NCBI GenBank assembly: GCA_037892935.1
Contig: JAYXKI010000016.1
Location: forward strand, 682,001 to 746,000
Direction of reading: 5' to 3'
Origin: Phlebopus portentosus
Lineage: Eukaryota > Basidiomycota > Agaricomycetes > Boletales > Boletinellaceae
Length of the DNA stretch: 64,000 nt
In this document: positions 9,520 to 22,004 of the stretch, in pieces
How positions within the stretch are numbered: the first letter of the stretch is position 1
Layout: every line of letters starts with the position of its first letter
Made by a program: the position numbers and the translations under genes
Notes under the pieces: model-generated
Told to the model about the DNA's origin: nothing
The model's database searches: none
The model's input: the letters and a program-made list of their open reading frames with translations, nothing else

Positions 9520-12121
9520 TTATAACTCTCGTCGGCCGAAGATTGTCCCAAAACCACCCCAGTTGCCAAAGATTCCGTATGGCTTCAGAAATGTCCGATA
9601 CACCATCATCAATCCGGCAGTCAAACCACCCAACATAGCAGCCCACGTAACGTACAGCCGTACGCGAGCTGCAGGCGTTAATGCACGGTCCCGATAGCCA
9701 GGTATCGAGCGCAGTCTTCGGGTAGTATTAATTCAGTCGTAGCGGAAGCAAAAACCTGAGTGGCTTACGGATTCAGAGCGATACCGCACATCACGTGGAA
9801 AACATCTGCCATTTGACCATCCTTCACACTGACTGCCACCGGAACTTGCAGATTCAGGCGACGACAATAGACGTCCGGTTGTACCTCATGTCGCTAGGGG
9901 AACGTAGTGAACAAAGCTCTCCAAGTCGAGTCCAATGGAAAACAAACCTGTTGTGCGAGGTCCAGGTCCGACTTCGTAGCAACAAACAACGTTGGTATGT
10001 GATTTAAGCTGTATTGTTGCTAAACGATCATCTTATAAGGGCACCTTTAGCAGCGCTAGCGGTTGCACTCACTCGTAGATTACTGATATACGAGAACGAG
10101 TTTGTGTCGCTCGAGTCGTAAACATAGACAATAAGGTCTGCCACATCTGTCTTCTTCGATGACCGTAGAACTTCTGGCTCATATTTTGAACCGAATTCTT
10201 GAAGCTGAGCAAAATTATTAAAAGTCACGTTGTTGATTGGTCGAGAAAAGGGGCGTACGACGAGATATTTCTCGGAGCCGTTGATATCAACGGAGTTCAC
10301 AACGCTAATCATTTTCGTCGTCGGCTCGTAATGCTTGAGATACGGCTTTCCGACAAAAGCACGGAGTAAAGACGTCTTGCCTGACCCCGCGGCACCGCAC
10401 ACGTATGTAAGGAATACATTTCGAGTGACTTTGCCTTTCTTGCGATCCTTTTTCCGTGGTTGAGTGACCTGTAATGCACTTGTCTGAGGTGTTTCCGGGT
10501 ATCCGAGGTAAGCGAGATAGGCTAGGGTGGTCTTATACTCTAATAAAGTAGTCATACTGGACATAGTCAGATGCGAGTAACAAAGATCGTGAGAATTACA
10601 GACCTCCATTGAGCAAGCCAACCTTGAAGCGTCACCGCTCCGTTATCGGATGCTACAGTTGTATCAGGGAAGTTTTGGCCGGACCACGGATTTCCGGGCG
10701 AGGTATTGAAGAGCCGGTCAAGCTCTGTTTTGTTGAGAGCGCCGTCTTGATCCTGTTAAAAAAGATGATCATCGGAGCTTCTTTTTAAGGATAAATACAA
10801 ACCTTGTCGAATATCTCAAAGATATCCGTGAAGAATTGATAGCCCTTATGGCTTAATTCAACAGAGCAGTCCGAAGGCACATCGAGTCGTGGATGTAGGA
10901 ATTCTTCGCCGAGCCTCAGATCACTTGCATAGCCGTGTCTTGATAAGATCTTCCAAGTCGTCTCAGGCTGGCCTTTCCACATGAATGTCATGTTAAGATA
11001 TAGGAAGCCTTCCTCGGTCAAACCATTGTCCCGCACTCCCTCATTCTCACTGCCGACTTTATTGATTAGGCCTTGCAATTCGGCATATTGCAGAGGTGTG
11101 TCAAAGCATTTCATCTACAGCATGTGAGTCTCAATTTGAAATGGCGTCAGTTTCTCCGTACCTGGAAGTCATTCAACTCCGAAGCATCCAGGATTCCGTC
11201 CTTGTTCTTATCACTGAGATTGAATATTCGTCGCAGAGCTTTTGCGCAGGCGGGCTTGAAGCACTGAAGGAATGCATTAAGAATATGACCAATATACCGG
11301 AGTGCAGCACTCACATGCTGGTGAGAGTCGTATAATGGAGCCAAAGGATGAGTGACGGCTTTCTGTGCGAAATGAATAACTTCAAGGACATTAATTTGCG
11401 CCATTGCAGAGCATTCCAAACATGTTTCCACTTCCTGAAGATGTGCTTCAGTAGAACAACAAGATGTACTAAGAAAAGACACGTACTTTAAATTCTTTCA
11501 TTATTGGAGCAATCTCTTCCTCCAGAGCTTCGTTTGTTACGACACCAGTTCGTAGATCAATTTTGTTGCCAACTAAGATAACAGGAACCTGTAGCAAAGA
11601 CATATTCAGGATGCACTTCTAAGAGAAAAGGGCGGAACAAACAGACATTAACACCGAGTTGTCGGAAATATGGTAACCAATAAGTGGGTATTCGGTCGAA
11701 AGAGTGAGGATTGTCGATAGCATAAACGACACAGATTACGTGCGCCCTTCGAATTTCTGATTCCAGATGGGCGCGATCTTGAGCGCCAGCTGTATACAAA
11801 CGTAAACATGGTGGGGAATGAAGCACGCGACCTTGTGGAACGTACAGCCCGTGTCCATTATGTACATCGTTACATCTGCCGCCGTGACCTCTGGCGGGAT
11901 TGTGATTTGTGGGACGATATGTTGGACCTATTACAACACTCAGTTATGATCCAACTACGCGCTTGTTGTTGACGAACATGGGGCATAAAAGTTTCCTTGA
12001 TTAACGAAGTGACGATGGTACTCTTCCCGACGCCCTCTACGGAATCACATGAGGGTCAAGATCAGATACAAGAACAATAGGACACACCGTCACCAACCAG
12101 AACCATTCGCACATCTCGCAT
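9520..12121 (-). CDS. GEM1: Mitochondrial Rho GTPase Gem1/Miro
   Basis: This is a tail-anchored outer-mitochondrial-membrane GTPase that controls mitochondrial shape, inheritance and ER-mitochondria contacts. Exon 1 starts MRDVRMVLVGD. Joined to the next exon it gives the P-loop GDEGVGKSTIVTSLIKE. GTPase 1 continues with AHVICVVYAIDNPHSF, the NKIDLRTG guanine-specificity motif lying around 11580-11550. Two EF-hands follow: NLSDKNKDGILDASELNDF (about 11230-11170) and a second in the exon ending near 10680, containing DQDGALNKTELDRLF. GTPase 2 has a P-loop-like GAAGSGKTSLLRAFVGKPY (about 10400-10340). The C-terminal exon codes a membrane anchor, YVTWAAMLGGLTAGLMMVYR, and ends at the TAA at 9520. 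The domain order GTPase-EF-EF-GTPase-TM is complete. The gene is head-to-head with Gcn2. Confidence 0.95.
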
Positions 12122-12532
12122 TTATTTTCTGCGTTGTCTGCAGCACAATTGACGATGAGCTTGAGCGTAAAGAAGTATGTTGGTCACGGTGCTGTATCGG
12201 AACGCCCGGAACGCGTCGTGCAAGCAAAAACGGCAGGGAAAGACACGTGCAAATTACGTGTAAACATTGATGATTGACGCGTTTTGACTCGACGCGTTTA
12301 GCCAAGGTCTCGTTTCTAATTCTTCCTTTTACCACCACCACCACCACCACCCATAAGTTTCGTCGTTGGTCCTTTGGTCGTATACATGGTTTTCGCGTGA
12401 GGTGGTTTGGTCCTTCGGACCTTCTCTTCTGATCACCTCTTTCAAACCTCGAAGAGTGTTCTTATACGCATCTATTTAAAGAGCACTCTTGCCGCGAACG
12501 ACCCCTGACTTGCCAATTCTTTTGAATGAGGC
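12122..12532. promoter_or_regulatory. Shared divergent promoter of Miro and Gcn2
   Basis: These 411 bp separate the ATG codons of two divergently transcribed genes, so both promoters must fit here. The region contains an (ACC)7 microsatellite at 12331-12351 and no clear TATA box. Confidence 0.6.
12331..12351. repeat. (ACC)7 microsatellite
   Basis: Seven uninterrupted ACC triplets in the promoter between Miro and Gcn2. Confidence 0.9.
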
Positions 12533-15500
12533 ATGGAGGCAAACGACGACGCTCAGAAACTAGAAATACAAGCTTTAAGATCCATCTATCCGGATTGTTT
12601 CTTCGACAATGTCTCTCCAAAGGCTTGGAAGGTATCCTCAATCTTTCTTCCCAAGCCCGATACAAGGTATTGATATGACAAAATTAGGGAGCCGCAAGGC
12701 TACCTGAATTCAACATCAGGATTGACAAAGATGAAGGCTCTGATATTTTCATCGTGCTTAACGTGAAGTTTCCAAAAGCATATCCCTCAAAGGCGATTCC
12801 AATTCTGTCGACTACTCAATCCAAAGGCCTTACGTCCGTCCAAGTGGATAAGATTCTAGGCGCAATGCATGCTGAGGCTCAGAGATGCCTCGGCTCTGAA
12901 GCAATATTTGCAGTAAGTGGCTACTGCATCGTTGGTGGCCTGCCTATGACGACAGCTGTTCTTCCAGGTCATAGAAGTTGCTCAGGAGTGGATGAGAAAA
13001 GCTTTCAATAAGCCTTTCGAACCCAAGAAGGAACCAAGCAGCTTATCTCTGGCCCTTGAAATGCAGAATAGGGCCCTTGAGGAAGAGAAGGTATGCATCT
13101 ACTTGATATAACAATCTTAATTCTGATAAAGGTTGGTCAATTAGGCTTCGAAAGAAAGGGAGGAGTTACTTGCCAGAGAAGAAGCAGAAAAGGAGTCTCG
13201 ACTTCAGGAGCAACTTTTACAGCAACTGGAGCGAGATGCCTTGCGGAAAGAAGAGCTACGCCGGGAAGAAAGAGAGCGCCAGAAAGCAAGGCGACGCGCT
13301 CTATCGGATGCCACGGAGAAACCAGCAGTCGAAACCTGTGTCGAATCGTTCGACTCTGAGATTGAAGCTTTTGGAATTCGTTTCGACACTGTTCGTCTTT
13401 ACCATGAACGTAAAGGTGTGTTGCTATTTTTCATCTTCAATCCGCATATACCCACAGTCTATATTCTCGCCAGAATATCTGGGTACGACATTTGACGCAG
13501 AGCCGATCTGTGATGAGCCACATGATAACATTAGTCTCGAGTTGCATATAATCGTCTTCGAGTCGAGTTATTACAAGACGCAGCCAGGTGGGATTGATGG
13601 CCTGCTCATAACTTCAGGGGGCTGATATTCCGAACACAGGAAGGAAGAAGATTGACCAAGTCGAGAATGAGCTAAAACGTCTTACGAGGCTCGCTTCGTA
13701 TGATCATGTGCAACGTGTCTTTGCTGCGCAAATGACCGGAACAAGATCAAACCAACCGGCGCGGTTAATTATCCTCACGGAGAAGAGACCATCATTGACT
13801 CTGCAGGACGTTCTTCGAGAATGTGACGGACTTCGTGAGGATCGCATTACTGTAAGTTACACTACGGATTTGGATACTGGTGTGAATACTAAACCAGTTT
13901 AAAGCTGTACCTTACACAGATATGCAGCGGACTCCGCGCTATACATGATGCTGGACTCGTTCATCGTGGTAATTTACTTCGCTATTCTAGCAGAAAGGAA
14001 TGATTGAAAGAGTCTGAATGCCCATTTAGCCATTCGCCCGTCTAGTATCGGACTCGTCGATCACCCCTCATCAGGCCGAGTCGTGAAACTCACGCGCGTG
14101 GCTTTGTACGCCAAGCTACACGATATGCACATGTCGGAACCTTTTGGTCCTAAAGCTGAAGCTGATGTTGCGGAACCACCTTTGCCTGACGAATGGTTCG
14201 TAATAATTCCTCTTGATTTCTCCATGAAATGATGTGTAAGCGAACTATATTAGGTTGTATCGGGAAACGATTGAGTCACCTCTGGTTTACACCCGCTGTC
14301 GTGACGTTCATGCGATTGGAGTAGTAGTTCTGCAAATGGCCATGGGCTTGGACGTGCCTAACAGATATCCAAATCCTCAGCTGGCTCTCCTCGACTGTAA
14401 GTGCTCCGATGTCTCGATGTCTATACTGTTTACGAACTTGCCTTCCTTAGCCGGACTTTCAGAGAAGCTAAGCCAACTCGCTACTGACATGATGAAACTG
14501 GGAAAGAAATCGAATGGTCTTCCGCCTGTTGCTGATATTCTGCAGAAACTTGATCAGCAGACAGTCAGGACACCGCCAAGGCCCATACCAATAGCTCCTA
14601 GTACTAGTCCAATGCAAAGAACCGGTATGTTTCATGAAATTGTCAATTGATGATCAGCTCAACGTGTGAATTTAGATATGAAGACGCCCGTGGCACGTAT
14701 CGTCTTCCCAAGTCACTCACCCCAGAACGGTTATTTTGCAGGTGCAGAAAAAAGAAGAGCAAGCCGTTGGCGAGAGGATTGGCAGCAGTTAGAAGTTTTG
14801 GTACAGTCACTAACCGGTCCTTTCATGGATTTGGCTTTTGAGACTATTTTTTCAAACAGGGCAAAGGAGGATTTGGACAGGTCGTCAAGGCCAAGAATCT
14901 AGTAGACGGTGCCATTTATGCAGGTACGGACGCTATTCTCGTATCTATCGCTTTCTTCTCTAACTTGGAATGCAGTCAAGAAGATCAAGCTGAAACCAAA
15001 TCAGGCCGACAACAAAATTTTTCGTGAAGTGAATGCATTGAGTCGACTTTCGCATCGTTACATAGTCAGGTATTACACGACATGGCTTGAGGAATCAGAG
15101 CCGACATCTAGCAATGCATCGTCGGATTCTGGTCGAGGTTCTGATGATCCGGAGGATCACACAGCCGGTGCATTCTCGGCGAGCCAATCTAATGGAACGG
15201 CGACTCCCGACAGTCAAAGTTTCGGCGACCCTACGAGTATTGATCTCAATGAGCTGGTGACCAGCGATGACAATCAGACCTCGTCTTTCCCTAGTATACA
15301 CTTTACCTCCGGAGACGTGGCGGATGATAGCAGCGATGAGGAAGATGCGGACTCGATACAGCTTGTAGAACGGCAGAACAGGGTGTACGCGGCACCAATG
15401 ACAATACGGACGCTCTACATCCAAATGGTAAATAGGAGTGTTATGTCGCGAACTTTATTGACATTTCCTTACAGGAATATGTTGAAAGGCAAACTTTGAA

Positions 15501-18500
15501 AGAGGTATGTGGTTATCATTTGTCATCCCGACTTTCTGCTTATCTTACTTGCAGCTTGTCGTCGAGAAAATATCGGAAGAAGAAGCATGGCGCCTCTTCC
15601 TCCAAATCGTGGACGCTTTAGTGCACATGGCGAGTCTTGGAATCGTGCGTTCTATACAATGCACTCCGTATCAATAGTGCTGACTATCGTCTAAGCTGCA
15701 TCGCGACATCAAACTCACGAACATCTTCATCGGTTCGAAGATCGGATCTGTATAGTGAACACAGTATTCTAACAGTTTATCTGTTCAGATTCGAACAAGA
15801 ACTGTAAAGTTGGAGACTTTGGTCTTGCAACATCCAGTCTTGCTGCGGTCGACCCGTCTGAGCTGTCGTCGCCTATGCCTGGCAGCAACTTCTCTGATAT
15901 GACCTTAGACGTTGGGACGCGACTTTATATCGCTCCGGAGATCCTCTCTAAGCGCGGAGGCTCGAAGGATAAAGACCACAGTAAAGCCGATTTATACAGT
16001 CTTGGGGTAGGCAGTTTGACTTCCCGGTACAACTTTTTTCGCTCACCGGAATTAAGATTGTTTTCTTTGAGATGAACTATTTCTTCTCGACCGATTCCGA
16101 GAGAATAGCTGTTGTTGAGGCCCTGCGTCATCCTGACATCAACTTCCCTATAGATTGGGACGTCAATCGGTCAAGGCAAAAACAAAGTATGAACGGGTAC
16201 TTTTTGAGCACAAAACTAGCGACTAAAAATGCTATCCAGTCATCCACTGGTTGCTACAGCATGATCCTACCAAGCGTCCTTCTGCTATTCAACTGTCTCA
16301 AAGTCCACTACTTCCACCGAGGGTCGAAGATGAATACTTCAAAGCTGCCTTGAGCGTAATGAGTATGTGTTATTGACTGGATGTTGAACGTAAAGGTACA
16401 GATGCTGACGTATTCATAGCGAATGATCAGAACCAGTACTACCCAGCGGTCTTGGCATCGTTGTTTTCTCGTTCTCCACGTCCTACTGGAGAATTTCTTT
16501 ACGATTATAACTTCCCAGAGACGTCTATTCTGCGAGATGCGGTTATTGAACATCTCAAGGATCTCTTCAAGCTCCATGGTGCCAGAGATGTTGACGTACC
16601 GCTTCTCATGCCGCTTACGGACAAGCACCTCGAGACTACTCGTCAAGTCCTTCTTCTCGACCAACATGGCGAGATCGTCACGCTTCCCTCAAATGCGCTT
16701 CTCCCCTTCGCTCGGTTAGCCGCCAGACATAAGACAACACGTATAAAGCGATACCATATTGGTGACATGTATCGTGTTGGCGCCGCCTTAGCACATCCTT
16801 CCGTTTCGTCTGCTGCGATTATGGATATCATTTCACCTGATACTTTGATGGGTCTTCATGCGGCGACTGCAGAGATAATTACGCTAATGGATGAATGCTT
16901 GAGTACATTCCCTAATCTTGCTAAGACATATCAGATCCATGTCTCCCATTCAAAAAGTGGGTGCCGTGAATGTTCCTTCTGGTATTAGAGAGAATGTTGA
17001 CCATTTTCACCAGTTTCGGAGATTGTCATAGGGCGCTTGCCGGAGAAGATCAGGGAGCCTGCTGTGGACGTGCTCCAAGAATTCCAAGCTACATCTGCTC
17101 AGAAACGGGCGTCCTTACAACGAAAAGGACTATCCAAAGCAACTATCGACGAACTGGAGTGGCTATACGAAGATTGTACGTTATTCCGTGGGCATTGTTC
17201 CTTAACTTGTGGTGACTGAAATCCGTTTACAGACGAGGATGCTACTATGCCGTTGATGCGCCTTGAAAAGAGCTCGTCGCCTCTCGCGGGCATTATAAAG
17301 CCGTATCTACAAGAGATCTCAAAGGTTGTCACCCTCGCCACCTCGGCTGGTCTTACCAATACTGTTCGGGTACAGCCACTTATGGTCGGCCGACGACATG
17401 AATTCTTCAAAGACGGCGTTGGTATCGAAGTGGTCAACCCTACGAAACGAGCTGATATCCTTGCAGTAGGCGGACGGTGAGCAATACGGTGCTTCATGCC
17501 TTCTTCATGAAACTTATATATTTTACAGGTATGATCATCTCATCTCCCAATTTTACGCACCTTCCGTCAAGACGAAGAGGGAACCATTCGTCGCCATCGG
17601 AGTCCAGATCGCCCTTGAGCGCATAACTTCCGCCATAGCGACATTCCAGAAGAACTTTCTGAAAACCAATCAACGTGCCTACGATTACTGGCATGCTAGA
17701 CGTTGCGATGTATACATTGTTTCATTCCAGCCTGGTTTCCTGGATATGCGCTACGAGCTAGCGGCTCTGCTTTGGAGACATGGAATACGTGCAGATCTGA
17801 TGTACGAGACTGGCGTTTTCGATACGGATATGGAAGGATTGGCAGATCGGTGCTACAACGAGGGCATCTTGTGAGTACAGATGTTTATTAAAATTTGGGA
17901 GGGTACCTGATGTGGGGCAGATTCACGCTTTACCCTAAAGCGAGGGCCGGTCAACGCGAACCTACAGAGTTCAAGGTGAAAAGTGTCCTCAGGGGCACGG
18001 AATACGAAAGTGAGCTTTGGCGGTAATTCAACATTCGCAAACGACTGACAGCAATGTTTTAGTTTCAAAACAAGATCTCATACCCTGGCTCCAGCACCAG
18101 ATCTCCGAGCAGAATAAGATAGACTCTGTCCAATCTGGCGTGATTCCTCTCTCCTCCGACATGACGACCAGTCCTACTGCCACGAATCTCAAGGAGAACG
18201 CTGCTAACGCCGATTTACAACTGATTCTTCCCGGAGAGGGGACGAGCATCAAGAAGCAAAGGAAGACGACGAAGCAACTATTCTTTGAGAGAGGTTTGTG
18301 AATGTCTAATCTTCTATAGGACACTCCAATCGCTGAATTTTCTGCTCGCCAGCTTACGAGAACCGCATGCGTTTAAAGTCGGCTTTACAATCAGGTGCCT
18401 TGCCTACACTAGCCATCGATGTCCCACCTCCCGTATTCGACGCTTTAGCCAAGTCGGACGCATGGGTCGTCGACGATGATACCTGGCGAGCCATCTTACC

Positions 18501-18654
18501 GAGCTTCCCCACACAGCATCTCGCCTATGCGAATCAGGTCCGAGACGCCGTTGCACGCAGGAAGAGCGAAGGAGCGGAGATGTTGATGCTTTTCGCCGTC
18601 AAGGAAGAGAGGATGGCTCTATTGACTTTGAAAGGGAATGTTTCTGATCATTGA
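12533..18654 (+). CDS. GCN2: eIF2alpha kinase Gcn2
   Basis: This amino-acid starvation sensor phosphorylates eIF2alpha when uncharged tRNA accumulates. The domain order is the full canonical set. An N-terminal RWD domain starts at MEANDDAQKLEIQALRSIYP (12533-12970). A Glu/Arg-rich coiled segment follows (about 13080-13330). Next is a pseudokinase (about 13460-14600) with GLVHRAIRPSS, where HRA replaces HRD. The active kinase (about 14860-16350) has the glycine loop GKGGFGQVVKA, AVKKIKLK, a long acidic Ser-rich insert, HRDIKLTN and VGDFGLAT. A HisRS-like domain (about 16430-17900) has RYHIGDMYRVG. The ribosome-binding C-terminal region ends at the TGA at 18654. More than 15 short introns interrupt it. 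Exon 1 is 12533-12631. No disabling change was seen. It shares its promoter region with Miro. Confidence 0.96.
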
Positions 18655-19059
18655 TGAACATTTAATTATCGGACAGTGTGTACCTCAGTTATATATAATT
18701 AGTGTTTCATGCATTTTGTTTTCGGTGTCTAATTTGCAGGTTATCGTCGTACTAGGTAGTTAGTGAGTAATGTGCAAACTTTTAGATTATTGCAGAGATT
18801 TGTCCCATGGAGAAGGCACACGAAGTTCATCTGGCGCCGTTAGGGAGAGGTATCGACTTCTTTTGATACTGTCAAGGTCATCCACGGCGGACTGCGGACG
18901 TTGACCGCAGACTCAACCATGTAGTCTCAACTGGTTGAAATGTTATGAAGCATGGGTTATGCGATGGAACAAGCCGAAATGATAACTTGCGCAGTTATTA
19001 TCTGATAATATATAAGATGCCTCGGAGGACGATGCAAATGCTAATCCTGCTTCACGGCC
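18655..19059. other. Intergenic region after Gcn2
   Basis: This holds the Gcn2 3' end and, near 19009-19016, a TATATAAG sequence 45-50 bp before the start of the broken dehydrogenase copy. That sequence is probably the relic of its promoter. Nothing else is seen. Confidence 0.4.
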
Positions 19060-20031
19060 ATGGCTCCGTCCAATCCAGCCTGAGACTTACCCGAATTTAC
19101 AGGCAGGGCTCTCGCCACCAGCGCGACGTAAGCAATACATCTCTCGAATAGTAATGAGTTATTCCTTAACGTACTAGTCATGAATAATAATAATTAGGTT
19201 CGGACTTGGATTCGCAGTCGCCCAAGAGCTCCGCAAAGGAGCCACAGTCTACCTTACTGTAGGAAGTGCAAGTAAAGCCATTGCAGCTATCGCGCGCGAT
19301 TGGAGAGCGAAGGCCTGGGTCCTGGTTATGGGAAGCCTGTGTGGCATAAACTCGTGCTGGACCACGAGTTCAACAAGTGCCCAATTGAGTTTGATAGAAT
19401 GGTTGATTGCTCATACCGAGTTTACTAGGTTCATAAAGCCATTCAGATTGGCCCGTTGGAGGTTTCGGACACAGTCGTAGTGAAGTGAGTGCAGTCCAAA
19501 TCGGACGATTACCTTGCTAGTCGTTGCTTGTCGGTTGATTGTCACTTGTCTCCGTTCGTATTGAATACGAACACTTTGCTGGCTTTACCGAAGCGAACCG
19601 CGCTGCTTCTAGAAACGGACGTACGGATCGTCAAATGGCGATAGTCCCACGGCGATATGTCAGAGATATGGGTTCACCAAGCTGATGAACGTTTTATGGA
19701 CCGGCGAGCTGACGCGTCATCTGGTCAAGTGAACATAATCTGCCTTAGCTTACCACCCGGCGCAATCTCTACAGGAGGCAATCTTGAGAATACCAGGAAC
19801 CCACCTCGGCCGATTTCTAGCTCTAGTTGCATCGGTTGTCGTGCGAAAGTTCTTCGGCACTCCAGAGCAAGCCGCTGCGGGACCTGACATTTCGAGGGAG
19901 TCTGTCAAGTGTCGAGGAACGTACCTTGTGCCTGTTGGGAAGATTGGTACGACGTCGAAGACGGCATGTGATGATGTGCTTGGGAAGGATCTTTGGGAGT
20001 TATCTGGACATGTTTTGTCGGAAGGAACCTA
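19060..20031 (+). pseudogene. Degenerate short-chain dehydrogenase/reductase
   Basis: Pieces of one SDR protein can be followed in three different frames. The start, MAPSNPA at 19060, is cut by a TGA at codon 8 and continues DLPEFTGRALATSAT. A GT-AG intron relic (about 19130-19198) follows, then FGLGFAVAQELRKGATVYL (19200-19260). A frameshift near 19300 leads to GLGPGYGKPVWHKLVLDHEF. Further pieces are IQIGPLEVSDTVVV (about 19440-19480) and SLPPGAISTGGNLENT. Another shift near 19790 leads to RKFFGTPEQAAAGPD and GTYLVPVGKIGTTSK, ending at the TAG at 20031. The Rossmann region and the PGAIST segment are recognisable, but the middle with the catalytic YxxxK is missing or scrambled. The retained intron argues for decay of a normal gene or genomic duplicate. 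The sequence does not show whether a functional paralogue exists elsewhere. Confidence 0.75.
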
Positions 20032-20437
20032 GTTAACAAGAATAATTGGACTTTGTCCGTCCATAACATCGTTCCGAATAATTGAGAATACGTGAGTTGG
20101 GGAAAAAAAAAAAAAAAAAGACCAGAATAATGCTGTTAGAAGGTCACGCTGACCGAAAACCATCAACCTTTTGATGCAGGATGAACGTCAACAAGGAAGT
20201 TGAACCTGGACACGTCGAGGCAAGTCCACCATGAATTGATCGCTGATCGCCGACATCGCCAGATTTGGAACTCAAGGTTTGATCCCTCTGCTTTATCAAC
20301 CTTGCGTTTGTCAGTCAATACGATCTCCCCACACTCCCTCCTCACTCTTTCCTCACTCCTGCCATCATCGTCGAGCTCGACGCAGGCGTCCTCTTTCCAA
20401 CCCGCCTTATCCGTTCTGACGACTTAAGACTCCGATA
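20032..20437. other. Intergenic region with a 17-A homopolymer
   Basis: This lies between the broken dehydrogenase and the Knh-like gene. It contains an uninterrupted run of 17 A at 20103-20119. The remainder is presumably the promoter of the Knh-like gene, with a pyrimidine-rich stretch before its ATG at 20438. Confidence 0.5.
20103..20119. repeat. 17-A homopolymer
   Basis: An uninterrupted run of 17 A starts 71 bp after the stop of the broken dehydrogenase copy. Confidence 0.9.
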
Positions 20438-21055
20438 ATGTCTCGCAGTCTAACGTCGTTCACGAACAACATTGTCAGCCTCCTCGTTTTGGCAGTGCTG
20501 TCAGCCCTTATCGCGGTTGATGGAGTGCGCGCGATGGCTGTCCCGCAGCTCGAGACTTTCATGAGGAGGGATGTGTGGTCACCCGAGATCATCTCGCCAG
20601 CAGCTGGTGATGTATGGAGGGCTGGCGATAGGGTGCAGGTCACCTGGTAAATCATACAGTTGAACTTGAATTTATGCATTTATTTACTTTTTTTACGTTC
20701 TCTTCTGGTAAAGGTCCACTGAAGACCCGCCTTGTCAAGTAACAAACTCAAATGGCTTGATCGCTCTTCGTACTCCGAATGGGTTCTTGCACGGCCCAGG
20801 TGGTTTGAATGAGCCGTTGGCGGGCAACTTCTCCCTTTTTGACGGGAAAGTGGTCGTGCAAGTGCCTGATGTTCCGGCGCGTACGGATTATCAGATAGTT
20901 TGTATGTGTTTAAACTCTGCAAATAACTTGTCTGTATGCTCATGACTAATCTTTTTGTCTGCTTTCGAATAGTATTCGGTGATTCTGGTAACGAGAGCCC
21001 GCTATTCACGATTGCCAACACTGTCCTCGCTCCGGAATTTGGAATCTTGGAATAA
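20438..21055 (+). CDS. Small secreted Kre9/Knh1-like protein
   Basis: Three exons (20438-20646, 20714-20901 and 20973-21055) give 159 aa. A signal peptide covers about residues 1-32 (hydrophobic core VSLLVLAVLSALIAV). The rest is one Kre9/Knh1-type Ig-like domain: it opens SPEIISPAAGDVWRAGDRVQ and VTWSTEDPP, and ends VPDVPARTDYQIVLFGDSGN. The domain occurs in yeast proteins needed for beta-1,6-glucan assembly and in many basidiomycete secreted or GPI-anchored proteins. This member stops right after the domain and lacks the Ser/Thr-rich stalk and GPI signal, so it is probably released. The gene at 47019-47972 is a paralogue with matching intron positions and phases. Exact function is unknown. 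Confidence 0.85.
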
Positions 21056-22004
21056 GTTGGCACAATAATCGCAACTCATAACCCGAGCTTGAATTTCCTA
21101 TCTTATGTTTTGACCCTCACCTGCTTTCGATCTTCATTCACATTATTGTAATATAGATGCGCGTACGCTTTTCTATGCCAAGGTGTCGATTAAAAATCGT
21201 TCTTGGAGCAAGATTGGCGTCTGTTAGGTTTTCATCTGGACATTGTACTACTATTCTACCTTGTTAGCTCACATCCTGTACCCTTTTCCTTTCTTGTGCT
21301 TTTTTGCACCTACTCTTCCAAGAGCTTGTAGTATTATTTATAATGCCATTGTTCGAGGGTTCAAACTTAAGTGTTGTGTGATCGACGTTACTGCTTTTGT
21401 GACATTGGATCGGATCGGCGCTACCTCTTTGTTTGCAGCCGTCAAGAAAGCAGCTTAAACTTCAAACTAGTGCTTGGCATTTCGACTTCCTCTTCTTCCA
21501 CCACGATCGTTCAGTATTCTCCGGATTACTGCTTTCTTATTATCGACTTACCCGCATCTGCGGCCGGAAAGCTATTCATTCCTCTTCCTACAATGCTCGC
21601 TCGCTCTTGTTTGCGATGAGTCCTCGGCTTTCACGTCATGAACAACGATTCCATCATACAGAGGAAGTCCCACTGTGATAATCCATTGAATGTGTGTTGT
21701 GCTCAAGCATTTCCACTCGCACGCACATGCGGGTGTAGAGCTCCATCTTCGCTGTTGGCCGAGATCCAGTCGGCAAAATTTATAGCACAAAATGGAAATG
21801 ACCTCACAGCAACACGCGCGGTCTATTTTTAGACAGATACTTATACCGGACCCATGACTGCGGACCGTTGCTCTGCTACTCACGTACTCTTCACTTCTAA
21901 GTCTCACCACATCCACCGTAAATTTTTGTGCGTCGTTTTGTTTTCTGTTCCTTGTGCTCGGGCGTCGCTGACGGTTTGAAAGTGCAGATCGCATTGTTGA
22001 AGCT
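21056..22004. other. Intergenic region upstream of the cysteine-rich gene
   Basis: About 950 bp, pyrimidine-rich on the plus strand in the last 600 bp. Short open frames occur on both strands, but none shows a domain or exon chain. It most likely contains the 3' end of the Knh-like gene and a long promoter or 5' leader for the cysteine-rich protein. Confidence 0.4.

Noticed and set aside
20032..20119. The poly-A run after the broken dehydrogenase as evidence of a retrotransposed cDNA copy
   Set aside because: The pseudogene still contains an intron-like GT-AG interval (about 19130-19198) and a promoter-like TATATAAG. No target duplication was found around it.
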